A DNA stretch of 49,035 bases from a virus. The notes below the pieces were generated by a model. It saw only the letters and a list, made by a program, of their open reading frames with translations. It made no database searches and was not told where the DNA came from. The translations under genes were made by a program, and so were the position numbers. Positions 41,392 through 49,035 of this stretch are shown here, one piece after another (position 1 is the first letter of the stretch; each line of letters opens with the position of its first letter). The DNA lies in IMG/VR virus record IMGVR_UViG_3300006071_000670, positions 1 through 49,035 of that record; one strand, given 5' to 3'.

Positions 41392-41841
41392 TTATTTACC
41401 TTTGCCAAAAGTAACTTCCGAACGACCTTCTTTAAAGATGGGCATACGGGCGTCGCTTTGGCGCATTAAATTGTTATCTACAGCGTCCGTCTGGGCTTGT
41501 GTTTGATTAGCATAATAGTCACTACGCTGTTGCACAAACTCTTCTGGGGTTTTGCAGAGTAACAATCCGCCGATCTCAATGTTGTCTTTAAAACGACTTT
41601 GAGGGTCGACTAGCATTTGAAACTTGGGTTGTTCCTCAATCCGGACCGCTTCCCAACCTTCTCTGAGTTTGGCAGAAAGATTACGGGGGTCTGCTTGTCC
41701 AAGTGATGAGACACGAATCCAACGATACGCATATCCTGCCTGTCTATCTGGCTCAGGCAAGAGCTCAGGGGGTGCCCAATGCTGTGGGCGCTCTACTGTG
41801 TTACGAGTATCTAATTCACGGGTCAATCTGTTTTCAGCCAT
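41392..41841 (-). CDS. Conserved head-region protein (149 aa)
   Basis: 149 residues from ATG 41841 (MAENRLTREL), behind TTGGAGGCTTC; the longer frame from 41874 lies in the scaffold gene. It is charged, with YRWIRVSSLGQADPRNLSAK and GGLLLCKTPEEFVQQR. Between scaffold and decoration genes. May be a minor head protein or assembly factor; no recognised family. Confidence 0.6.
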   Translation of the reverse strand: MAENRLTRELDTRNTVERPQHWAPPELLPEPDRQAGYAYRWIRVSSLGQADPRNLSAKLREGWEAVRIEEQPKFQMLVDPQSRFKDNIEIGGLLLCKTPEEFVQQRSDYYANQTQAQTDAVDNNLMRQSDARMPIFKEGRSEVTFGKGK

Positions 41842-42817
41842 TTGAAGCCTCCAATTTTTGTTGTTCACGGGCATACACTTCGGGGGTTAACCCTAATTTT
41901 TTGATTAGAGCCATTTGTGACGTTTTCAAACGTACCTGTTTGGAGGACGTTGATCTTGTCGCCGGAGCTACAACCGTACTAGGCTTTGCTTTTGCAGGCG
42001 CTGTTTGGGGCTCCTTCTCTGGCTCAGCTTGACTACCTTCCAGGGTTTCAAAGTACTCTGGGAACTTTTTGCGCATTGTTTTGTCAATGTGCTTGAAATA
42101 TTGGTCAGTACCGATAACGTTTGTACCATACTCATCAATAAGTTCTTCATGTATTCCAACAGCAAAATTAGACATGGCTTTTTTAGCGCCATACCAAGGA
42201 TTTTGGTCCAACCATTGTTGTGTTTTAGGATCAACTTTGGGTTGCTGTTGTGCTACCTGAGGGATTTGTACCTCATTTTCTTCTGATTGTAAAGAAATAT
42301 TTGGCTTAAATCGTTTTACGTCTTCTAATTTAATCTGTGCTTTAGTCAATTCAGTCTGCGCTTCAGCTACTTTTTCAGCGTCTCCAGACTCAATTGCTTC
42401 TTTATAAACACGTTTTGCCTCAGAAACAGCCGCTTTGGCAGCGCTCTTATATGAGTCAGTAAGTTCTTTTGACCCTTTATCGAGCACTTCTTTTAGGCGT
42501 TTATTCTCCTCAACGATCTTTTGGGCTAGGGCAATAGCTTCTTGACGCTCACGATTAGCTTCATCAGCACGGCGACGCTCGTCGTTCCAGACCTTTTTGT
42601 ACTGCTTTAGGCGTTCTTTCTGTGCTTTTGCATCGTCGATCTCTTCATCGTCATCAGCTTCTAGCTTTTTAACGATTTCTTCAGGCATGGGTTTTTGGCC
42701 CCTGTCTTCTGGTGGAGTATCGTCTTCAATAATGATCTCAAAATCATTATCTTTTGCGTCTGCTTTTGCAGGTATTTCGTCTGGAAATTTAAATTCTTCT
42801 TTTTCAAATTCAGCCAT
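41834..42817 (-). CDS. Scaffolding protein
   Basis: 327 residues. A strongly acidic N-terminus (DNDFEIIIEDDTPPEDRG), a long Lys/Glu/Ala coiled coil (about 70-170), a Gln/Pro linker, and a basic C-terminal helix (MALIKKLGLTPEVYAREQQ) for binding the capsid. This is the usual scaffold layout, and it sits between portal-adjacent genes and the capsid. It would be removed during head maturation. Confidence 0.8.
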   Translation of the reverse strand: MAEFEKEEFKFPDEIPAKADAKDNDFEIIIEDDTPPEDRGQKPMPEEIVKKLEADDDEEIDDAKAQKERLKQYKKVWNDERRRADEANRERQEAIALAQKIVEENKRLKEVLDKGSKELTDSYKSAAKAAVSEAKRVYKEAIESGDAEKVAEAQTELTKAQIKLEDVKRFKPNISLQSEENEVQIPQVAQQQPKVDPKTQQWLDQNPWYGAKKAMSNFAVGIHEELIDEYGTNVIGTDQYFKHIDKTMRKKFPEYFETLEGSQAEPEKEPQTAPAKAKPSTVVAPATRSTSSKQVRLKTSQMALIKKLGLTPEVYAREQQKLEASNG

Positions 42818-42828
42818 TTGGGGCCTCC

Positions 42829-43287
42829 TTAAATGAATTTACGAGAGATGCCACGTGGGTCTTGGACCACTGCTTCTACCGTATCATCGTTAATAACTCG
42901 GAACTCTTTGCCGTGAATAACGACACGAGTACCAGCGTTTGGACGAACTAAAACAAAGTCTCCTGGTTGGCACCAAGCACCACTTGGGAAACGCTTTTCG
43001 TCTTTGTAACAGTCTGGGCCTAATGCAACTACAAACAAAACTGTAGTAAGCAACTCGTCCTTTCTGATTAATTCGTCAGGCTTAATTAAGCCACCTTCAA
43101 ACTCTTTGTCTACATCAGGTACTGCACAAAGAATTCTATAGCCAGATGGGAGCGGAAGTTGGCGACCTCTGTCCTCAATTGCTATTTCTTCTTCTTTTGG
43201 TTTGATGGAAGGCATTGGGTTGCCTAACGCATCGGTAATGATAAAGCCTTGATTATCGGGGTTTGAGCCGACAAGGATTTCACTCAT
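42829..43287 (-). CDS. GroES-like cochaperonin
   Basis: 152 residues from ATG 43287, which overlaps the upstream stop (8 nt overlap). After about 45 residues of phage-specific N-terminus the pattern is GroES-like: LPLPSGYRILCAVPDVDKEF, GGLIKPDELIRK as mobile loop, VLFVVALGPDCYKDEKRFP, WCQPGDFVLVRP and VIHGKEFRVINDD. GroES caps GroEL; phage T4 gp31 does this for its capsid protein. Position among the capsid assembly genes supports folding of the phage capsid. No phage GroEL is present, so it must pair with the host's. Confidence 0.85.
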   Translation of the reverse strand: MSEILVGSNPDNQGFIITDALGNPMPSIKPKEEEIAIEDRGRQLPLPSGYRILCAVPDVDKEFEGGLIKPDELIRKDELLTTVLFVVALGPDCYKDEKRFPSGAWCQPGDFVLVRPNAGTRVVIHGKEFRVINDDTVEAVVQDPRGISRKFI

Positions 43288-43474
43288 CTGAGTTCTCCAT
43301 TCTATGGTTAAGGTCACTTATTTCCAACTGCGCAGACAGCAGACCTTTTATCTGTCCACACATAAACTGGTACTCGGCATAGTCTTTGGCTACACCTGCA
43401 CCTAAACTCTCTTCCAGATGTTTGATCTGTTCACCTAGCTTTTTGTGTAGGTGTTCGAGGTATTTATCAATCAT
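43280..43474 (-). CDS. Small coiled-coil protein after portal
   Basis: 64 residues, helical, with LEHLHKKLGEQIKHLEESLG and one Cys. Such short proteins between portal and chaperone are common in podovirus head operons. No function known. Start and stop overlap both neighbours. Confidence 0.6.
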   Translation of the reverse strand: MIDKYLEHLHKKLGEQIKHLEESLGAGVAKDYAEYQFMCGQIKGLLSAQLEISDLNHRMENSDE

Positions 43475-45969
43475 TCTTCAGTTTTCTCCGTTGGCGCTTT
43501 TTTCTCTTGTGCACGCATTTGGTCTTTAGTTTTGGCTATATCGACCCCAATACGAACCCCTTCCATATGCTGTTTAGCATGTAGATTCATCTTGTCTGCT
43601 TTTGATTTAGCGCCAATTTGCATGCCAGCAATTTCTTTTTGTGCTGCAATACGCATCTTCTCAATCTCAATTTGGTCCGCTTTAGCCGCTGCATCCGCCT
43701 GCATTTTGGCTTTCTTGATCGCAACATCTTGTGCTTTGATCTGCAATTCTTGCTGTTGCATTTGGATAATTGGGTCTTGTTGCGCTTGTTGGGCTTGCTT
43801 AGCGGCCATCTCTTGTGTATCACGCTGCAGAATAATTTGTGATGCTTGCGCAGCCATTTGAGAAATGCGTACTTCAATCTCAGGAGGAATACCAACTTGG
43901 CTATTCTCGTCTTCTTGGTCTGGATGGAACGGTAAATCAACGCCCATAGCTGTTTCCATTTGCTTGCGATACTCATAAGCAATATGCTCATTAATATGTG
44001 CTTGCATAGCAGCTTGCATTTGCTGTGCGTTAGGGTTTTGCCCAACTAACTGCATGATCTTAGGGTCTTGCATAGCAGACATATGTACTTGGATATGAGC
44101 CTGATGGTCTTGATACAAGAAAGCCTTGACTGGTTTTAACATGAGAATGTTTTGGTTCTCAGTAATTGGGTCTTGTGGCTTCATGTCTTCTGGCAGCGCT
44201 ACTAACTGATTAGCGTTCTTAATGCCAAGCACATCTAACATCTGACGATGCAACTTAGGTAAGTTGTAGATTTGTGGTGCGCCTTGAGCTAGCTGCAATA
44301 CAGCTTGGTATTGCGTAATCTTCTGTGCCATTGTTGCGGCATTTGGATCACTAACTGGAATAACATCAACGTTATCGTAGTCAGAACGTTTAGCATTTGG
44401 GCGGCCTTCTACTGGCTCGTAGGTATAGGAATCTGGAGTGTAATCACGAATGATGTCCCGAAGTAACCGAAGCTCCTCTTTAAATGAGTAGTGGATGCGG
44501 GCTTGTACAGCGGACATTACTTTTAATGTACGCTCCAGAATTGCTAGTGTTGTTCCAACAGGCGCCTGTGCGCTCATGTCAGATATCTGTAAGTCGGCAG
44601 CCGAAGCGAAGCGGCGGCCTTCCTCAATAATCTTATCCATTAGAGCAGCCAATGTTTGGCTTGGCTCTTTGTATGGCAATGGCAAGAAGTTGTCACGCAT
44701 TGTACCGGCAGGTACGTCTACGTCTCTCCACTCACCTGGGGCTATCGGTGTGTCGTCACCCTTGACTCGCATGCCACGGGCCTTAAAGCCACCTGGCAGA
44801 TTTGCAAGTGACCCTGCATCAACAAGTTGGCGAAGTATGGAAGTGCCAGATTTAGCAAAAGCGCCGATAAGATGGATGAGACCAAAACAGTAGAAACCAA
44901 AACCGGGAATATACCCGTAGTGAACAAAGTGCGAACGTTTCTTCTTGTGCTCATCTTCTGGCCTCCAGTTACGGCGGATAGCTAAAACTTTGCTAGTCGC
45001 TTTTTCTATGGTCACGATGTATGGCAATGCAATTCCTGTCGGCTTGCCTTTATCATCAACATCTTCATACCCAGGCAGATCTAAATCAACCTGCATTTCA
45101 AGAATCTTATAGCGGTCATCGACGGTAGCCCTAAAGCCCATCTTCTCAGCAATCTTCTTCTCTACTTCGTCAAATGTATCTACTGGCTCGCCAAGGTCAA
45201 CATCTAGCCAGAATCCTGCATACATTAGTTTCTTAACTTCATTCTCTGTCTTGCGCATCACGTGGGTAACACGTGGGCTAGACTCTAAATTAGATGCGCC
45301 ATATGGCACAACCAAATCTTCTGCTGGCACAAACAGGGATACCTGACGGCCAATACTTGGGTCGTAATACACTTTCTTAAATGCGTTACCAGATAAACCC
45401 AAGCCCCATAACATGCGCTCATGCTCAGGGCGGAACTCTTTCATCTTCTCAGTTAATTGGTAGTTCATGTCATCAGCGACACGCTCAGCAGCATCTTTCT
45501 TGTCCTGAGTTTCTTTACCAATAATTACTGTTTTAACTGGACCGGCTGCTGGGAACGTCTCCATAATAGTCTCAGCCTGGAAACGAACTAAGGTCTCAGA
45601 CAATAGTGGGTGATACACACCACATGCGCCTTCCCAAGGTTCAGTACGCTCTTCGATCTGCATACCCAATAACTGTAGACCGTCAACATAAGTCTGCATC
45701 CAGTCTTTGCGTGAGCTGACGTCTTCGTCAAAGTCACCAATCAAATCATTAGCTAACTCTGACAGCTCACTGTCTGACATGTACTCGGCTAGGTTATCGT
45801 CAAAGCCCTCTTCGTCTTCTTCGCCCTTTTCCATCTTCATGATCGGTTGGCCATCAACGCCAATCTCAACAGACTCTGGGTCCTCGATGGTGATATCTAA
45901 CTCATGCTCTTCTTGAGCAGCATCGTCCATACCTGAAGGGGCTGCGTATAAACCTTTTTCAATTGCCAT
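43471..45969 (-). CDS. Portal protein
   Basis: 832 residues. Acidic N-terminus, then RKDWMQTYVDGLQLLGMQIE, EPWEGACGVYHPLLSETLVRF and NAFKKVYYDPSIGRQ of the portal clip and wing, a helical crown region, and a long C-terminal Gln/Met/Lys-rich barrel helix (about 690-830). The size is closer to P22-type portals than T7. It forms the 12-mer ring through which DNA is packaged and ejected. Confidence 0.85.
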   Translation of the reverse strand: MAIEKGLYAAPSGMDDAAQEEHELDITIEDPESVEIGVDGQPIMKMEKGEEDEEGFDDNLAEYMSDSELSELANDLIGDFDEDVSSRKDWMQTYVDGLQLLGMQIEERTEPWEGACGVYHPLLSETLVRFQAETIMETFPAAGPVKTVIIGKETQDKKDAAERVADDMNYQLTEKMKEFRPEHERMLWGLGLSGNAFKKVYYDPSIGRQVSLFVPAEDLVVPYGASNLESSPRVTHVMRKTENEVKKLMYAGFWLDVDLGEPVDTFDEVEKKIAEKMGFRATVDDRYKILEMQVDLDLPGYEDVDDKGKPTGIALPYIVTIEKATSKVLAIRRNWRPEDEHKKKRSHFVHYGYIPGFGFYCFGLIHLIGAFAKSGTSILRQLVDAGSLANLPGGFKARGMRVKGDDTPIAPGEWRDVDVPAGTMRDNFLPLPYKEPSQTLAALMDKIIEEGRRFASAADLQISDMSAQAPVGTTLAILERTLKVMSAVQARIHYSFKEELRLLRDIIRDYTPDSYTYEPVEGRPNAKRSDYDNVDVIPVSDPNAATMAQKITQYQAVLQLAQGAPQIYNLPKLHRQMLDVLGIKNANQLVALPEDMKPQDPITENQNILMLKPVKAFLYQDHQAHIQVHMSAMQDPKIMQLVGQNPNAQQMQAAMQAHINEHIAYEYRKQMETAMGVDLPFHPDQEDENSQVGIPPEIEVRISQMAAQASQIILQRDTQEMAAKQAQQAQQDPIIQMQQQELQIKAQDVAIKKAKMQADAAAKADQIEIEKMRIAAQKEIAGMQIGAKSKADKMNLHAKQHMEGVRIGVDIAKTKDQMRAQEKKAPTEKTEE

Positions 45970-45977
45970 AATTTACC

Positions 45978-47537
45978 TTACACGTTGTAGTAGCCCTTAC
46001 CTCGGCTACTTCTAAATCCTCGAACCTCGTCTTCTTCATCAGAATCGAGTTGAATAAAACCACCTCGTCTAAATCGCAATAACGCCTGGCTCATTGAGTC
46101 AACTAAGTCATCGTGCTCACCTGATGGGAAACTTGCCACTTCTTCCACCAATTCTTCTGCCCAATGAGTATTAGGTACCCATACTCTACCACTAGCAAAT
46201 ATATCTGCTACTGCATTTAGCCTCGCAATTTTATCATTACCTTTGCTCGGAACATACTCCTGAACGGGTATTCCCATAGCTCGTAACTCAAAAACCAGAG
46301 GAGCACCCGATGCTTTTGCTTCAACAATCAAGCAATCTGGCTGCCACTCTTTATAGTCATCATACGCCTTTTGTTTTAATTCTGGAAACTCCATGCGTTG
46401 CTTGAACGAATTTAGCAAAATAATGTTAGGTACAGACAAGCCACGGGAGTTCTCCTGATAGAACACACCCCATGTCGTGCAAGCGCAATAGTCGGACCGC
46501 TGGGTTTTTAGGAAGGCCGTATCCCAAGACTGGATAGTAAACTCACAAAACGGTGGGTCATCATGCTCCCATATTTGCCACCACTCACGCTTAATAATCG
46601 CCGATACATCTGATGTCGGCTGCTGCATATACTGAGCCATCCACTTGCCATTAGGCAATTCAGTACGCAGTGCTTCTAATTCAGTTAGCTTCCAGAACTG
46701 TGGCCATAGCGGGCCACCATCGGGCAAAATTGCAGGAAATTCAATGACTTCCCACTGCTCACCGCTTCTGTTTTGTGCTGCTTTGACTACTTGCCCGGTC
46801 AAATCTTTCTTTGACCAGCGTGTCATAACTATAATAATTGCGCCACCTGGCTGTAGACGCTGACGTGGACCAGAGGTGTACCACTCGTATGTCTTATCGT
46901 AAATCTCAGGGTTGTTCTCGCTTAGGGCTGCTTCTTGTTCTGAGTGGGGGTCGTCAATAATGAGGATATCTGCGCCCTTACCCGTAACTGCGCCTCCCAC
47001 ACCGATAGCAAAATAGTCTCCCCCTTGGTTAGTTGCCCAGCGCCCAGCAGCTTTAGAGTCAGCCTGTAGTCCAACTCCTGGGAAGATAGACTTATAAACG
47101 TCGGAATCCACAAGATTACGGACTTTACGTCCAAAACCCACCGCCAACTCCGCCGTATGAGACGTCTGAATGACTTTCTTCTTAGGGAATTTTCCAAGGA
47201 ACCAAGCAGGTAACAAGTAAGAAGCAAATTCAGACTTAGTATGCCGAGGAGGCATATTAATAATAAGTCGTTTAATCTGTCCATTTGCTACCCTTTCAAA
47301 TGCGTCTGCCATTTCGTTGTGATGTGCGCCATCAATGAAGTCAGGCCACACCCTATGGACAAAATCCATGAATTTTTCCTGACAATTCTCCTTTTGTACT
47401 GCGTCTACTGTCGTATCTAGTTGATCTTTAAGGCTTCTTAGCTGCGCATCAGTCAAAGAATCAATATTATCTAGTAAATATTGTAGTTCTTGTTGTCCCA
47501 ATTTGGGACTGTCGGCCTTACTCGTCTGTTTCTGCAT
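45978..47537 (-). CDS. terL: Terminase large subunit
   Basis: 519 residues. ATPase: Walker A-like PPRHTKS (96-102), Walker B ILIIDDPH with D195/D196, motif III VMTRW. Nuclease: WDTAF with D339, VEAKASG with E406, and HDDLVDS with D476/D477/D480. This is the packaging motor that cuts and translocates DNA into the head. It overlaps the small subunit gene by 20 nt. Confidence 0.93.
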   Translation of the reverse strand: MQKQTSKADSPKLGQQELQYLLDNIDSLTDAQLRSLKDQLDTTVDAVQKENCQEKFMDFVHRVWPDFIDGAHHNEMADAFERVANGQIKRLIINMPPRHTKSEFASYLLPAWFLGKFPKKKVIQTSHTAELAVGFGRKVRNLVDSDVYKSIFPGVGLQADSKAAGRWATNQGGDYFAIGVGGAVTGKGADILIIDDPHSEQEAALSENNPEIYDKTYEWYTSGPRQRLQPGGAIIIVMTRWSKKDLTGQVVKAAQNRSGEQWEVIEFPAILPDGGPLWPQFWKLTELEALRTELPNGKWMAQYMQQPTSDVSAIIKREWWQIWEHDDPPFCEFTIQSWDTAFLKTQRSDYCACTTWGVFYQENSRGLSVPNIILLNSFKQRMEFPELKQKAYDDYKEWQPDCLIVEAKASGAPLVFELRAMGIPVQEYVPSKGNDKIARLNAVADIFASGRVWVPNTHWAEELVEEVASFPSGEHDDLVDSMSQALLRFRRGGFIQLDSDEEDEVRGFRSSRGKGYYNV

Positions 47538-48135
47538 CTTTTATCTCTACTGCTTCCACGTCTGTGACGTGTTTTAGCTGATCTAAACGAGATTCAGTCT
47601 TGGTTTTTGCGTTAATTGTGGTCGCCTGCATCAATTGTGTGATGCGTTCTTTAATAGCGGCCTTTAATTCATCAGAAGTTTGGTGTGTAATTGTGATTTC
47701 TGAGCGTTCTGTGAACAAATCTGACGCTTTTCCGAGTAATTCGAGCGCTTTTAGTGCTGTTTTGTTATCTTCGTCCTGACTAATCTCCATTAGTCGGTTC
47801 ATTACAATCGTGCGAACCTGTATTTTGTCCGCAACAATTTGTTTTTCATACTCAGATATGTAACCACCTAGCTTATATGCTACGCCTGGATTAGTTAGAG
47901 CGTTCTCCGTGCTGTCCGCTTTCTTTGCTGTCTCTTTAACAGCGCCCATTTTTTCAAACATCTGCTTAGCAGCTTCGTCTTCTTCGGGTGTATAGGACAT
48001 GTCTGCGCCGAGCTCAGCTAAAAGCAGTGCAGTATTGCCAGCGACTTTTGCACGCTGCTCAAATGTCTGGCCTTTTTCTGGGTAGGCTAGATCGGGTACG
48101 GGTTTGTCGAGGTTTGGCTCGATTGGTATTTGCAT
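47518..48135 (-). CDS. Terminase small subunit candidate
   Basis: 205 residues from ATG 48135; an upstream TTG at 48177 is possible but weak. NPGVAYKLGGYISEYEKQIV, then ALKALELLGKASDLFTERSE: the helical DNA-recognition and oligomer core pattern of small terminases. The C-terminus is charged. It binds the packaging site and hands DNA to the large subunit. The overlap with terL and its place at the head of the late operon strengthen the call. Confidence 0.7.
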   Translation of the reverse strand: MQIPIEPNLDKPVPDLAYPEKGQTFEQRAKVAGNTALLLAELGADMSYTPEEDEAAKQMFEKMGAVKETAKKADSTENALTNPGVAYKLGGYISEYEKQIVADKIQVRTIVMNRLMEISQDEDNKTALKALELLGKASDLFTERSEITITHQTSDELKAAIKERITQLMQATTINAKTKTESRLDQLKHVTDVEAVEIKDAETDE

Positions 48136-48165
48136 AGACCTGGTTTGGTAGGTTATATGCTGCCG

Positions 48166-48174
48166 ACTATACCA
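48166..48174 (-). promoter_or_regulatory. Extended -10 promoter candidate for the late operon
   Basis: On the - strand TGG followed by TATAGT (48174-48166) is an extended -10 element about 30 nt before the small terminase ATG. No good -35 is present, which extended -10 promoters tolerate. It lies in the 110 bp gap before the late arm. Confidence 0.45.
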
Positions 48175-48245
48175 CAAAATGAAAATGGGGTACTACTAGA
48201 ACCAATGTATGTGAAGCATTAAGAAACCTAGTTTCCCCCACCAAG

Positions 48246-48368
48246 TTATTTTACTTTGAAAAACTCTTTAATACTAGATAGCACTGACTGAACCCAGAAC
48301 TCATTGATCTGCTGGTAATGCTTAGCCATCTGCTCTACTTTTTTGTATTGCTCTTCAAATGAAAACAT
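48246..48368 (-). CDS. Small helical protein (40 aa)
   Basis: MFSFEEQYKKVEQMAKHYQQ followed by INEFWVQSVLSSIKEFFKVK: a 40-residue amphipathic helix with one Trp. ATG 48368 has a perfect AAGGAG at optimal spacing. A short hairpin (GCTGC/GCAGC, 48388-48400) precedes it, and TGATAGAAT (48417-48409) may be an extended -10. Upstream of the terminase genes on the same strand. No family recognised with confidence; composition is a little like phasin N-termini. Confidence 0.65.
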   Translation of the reverse strand: MFSFEEQYKKVEQMAKHYQQINEFWVQSVLSSIKEFFKVK

Positions 48369-48799
48369 AATTTTCTCCTTAAGTTTTGCTGCAATGCAGC
48401 ATAAAAGAATTCTATCACAAAAATATTATTGGGGGTATGGCACCAAATAAAAAAGGTATGGGGGGTGTTTTCTAGGATTAAATTAACAACATGTTGTCAG
48501 GAGATTAAGGCCCCCCTATGCACAAGAATAGATTGGGGTTAGTTGGTACTTATTGCCGGTTTTTAAATTTACATAATCTATTGTGCACATTATTGTGTAT
48601 AGGTGTTGCCAGGGTCCTCTTTACCCTATCTTGGGGGCTGGGGGTAGGTAGGGTTCATATAACCAGCATTTAAAGCCCCTGGGAGCAGGTTTTATTAGAC
48701 AGATAGTTTACTGCTGGGATTTGTCCTGGTGTATAATGTACTTACCAGGTAGCAAGGTGTTACCTGGATTTAACCTAACCTTAAATGGGAGATTGTAAA
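48369..48799. other. Non-coding region between divergent units
   Basis: No ORF of protein-like composition on either strand. It holds a perfect palindrome ACAACATGTTGT (48486-48497), a long inverted repeat (48519-48534 with 48575-48587, about 13 pairs with a 3-nt bulge), several G-runs, and a promoter with CCTGG/CCAGG repeats near the right side. It is the likely control region between early and late transcription and may include an origin or packaging site. Confidence 0.5.
48725..48771 (+). promoter_or_regulatory. Promoter with CCAGG-type operator repeats
   Basis: TATAAT (48732-48737) is a perfect -10; TTTACT 19 nt upstream is a poor -35. The -10 is flanked by CCTGGT and ACCAGG in inverted orientation, and a further ACCTGG follows about 12 nt later. 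Such repeats around a promoter are what a dimeric repressor or activator would bind. It drives the truncated + gene at the edge. Confidence 0.5.
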
Positions 48800-49035
48800 A
48801 TGGAAAATACTTTCCAATTATCAGAAGTACAAAACGACATGTTCACCAATATTGGCGTAACATTCGCAGTAGCTGAACTAGATGCTGATGCAGCACTGGA
48901 AGATTTTGCCAGGGCAGTAACAGTAAAGAATGACCAGGGAGAGGATGTCGCATCCTATGATTTATGGGAATCAGGCATGGCAGTAGTGAAACAGGCTTAT
49001 GCTGGTAAGAAAGGTGTAACCCTGGATTCAGATAC
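48800..49035 (+). CDS. N-terminal fragment of a hypothetical protein, cut by the window edge
   Basis: ATG 48800, preceded by GGGAG at 9 nt, opens MENTFQLSEVQNDMFTNIG and remains open to the last base (78 codons plus 2 nt). An in-frame ATG at 48785 lies on the Shine-Dalgarno site and is less likely. Acidic, helical, with AVAELDADAALEDFARAV. Family unknown. It may continue into the fragment at 1-135. Confidence 0.65.
   Translation, partial: MENTFQLSEVQNDMFTNIGVTFAVAELDADAALEDFARAVTVKNDQGEDVASYDLWESGMAVVKQAYAGKKGVTLDSD

Noticed and set aside
1-49035. CRISPR array, integrase, transposase or rRNA.
   Set aside because: No regular direct repeats with spacers, no tyrosine or serine recombinase motifs, no IS-type ends and no rRNA-like stretches were found.

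Overview
The window looks like almost the whole genome of a short-tailed (podovirus-type) tailed phage of an aquatic bacterium. It is not bacterial chromosome: every recognisable gene is phage-type, genes are packed with 1-10 nt gaps or ATGA overlaps, and the set includes terminase, portal, scaffold, capsid, tail and lysis genes but no integrase, tRNA or tape-measure gene. Recurrent tail and fibre modules (for example proteins starting MALVLFDRVKES or MAITQAMADSFKV) are of the kind seen in uncultured marine and freshwater phages. The host cannot be named from the sequence.

Layout. Positions 1-9.6 kb read on the + strand (early/replication arm): a small accessory cluster (radical SAM/SPASM protein, two GT-A-like glycosyltransferases, DUF3310-like protein, HNH protein), then an SNF2-type helicase, a candidate sigma70 promoter, a coiled-coil protein, a zinc-binding candidate ssDNA-binding protein, a small HTH protein, a structured RNA/terminator, and a 945-residue primase-helicase. 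A terminator at 9.65 kb separates this arm from 9.7-48.4 kb, which reads on the - strand (late arm). In transcription order this is: terminase small and large subunits, portal, GroES-like cochaperonin, scaffold, head proteins, major capsid protein, a block of small lysine-rich proteins, head-tail adaptors, fibre genes (three glycine-rich paralogues), a lysis cassette with a nested Rz1, a tail nozzle candidate, and internal/ejection protein candidates ending in a 2074-residue polyvalent protein with a zincin motif. A two-gene + strand insert (GNAT acetyltransferase and HNH protein) breaks the late arm right after the capsid gene and comes with its own promoter candidates and a - strand terminator. 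A roughly 430 bp non-coding region at 48.37-48.80 kb separates the late arm from a truncated + strand gene at the right edge.

Both edges cut through genes, and the two fragments could be halves of one gene, so the window may be a circular or circularly permuted genome opened inside that gene.

Four genes under 60 codons were found by reading the sequence directly: a nested outer-membrane spanin (23708-23875), a zinc-ribbon protein (24781-24948), a GTG-started 46-residue protein (35933-36073) and a 40-residue protein (48246-48368). The least explained features are the short Gly-Gly motif shared by ejection-type proteins and the small basic proteins, the branched tRNA-like terminator at 6.5 kb, and the capsid-adjacent + strand insert.
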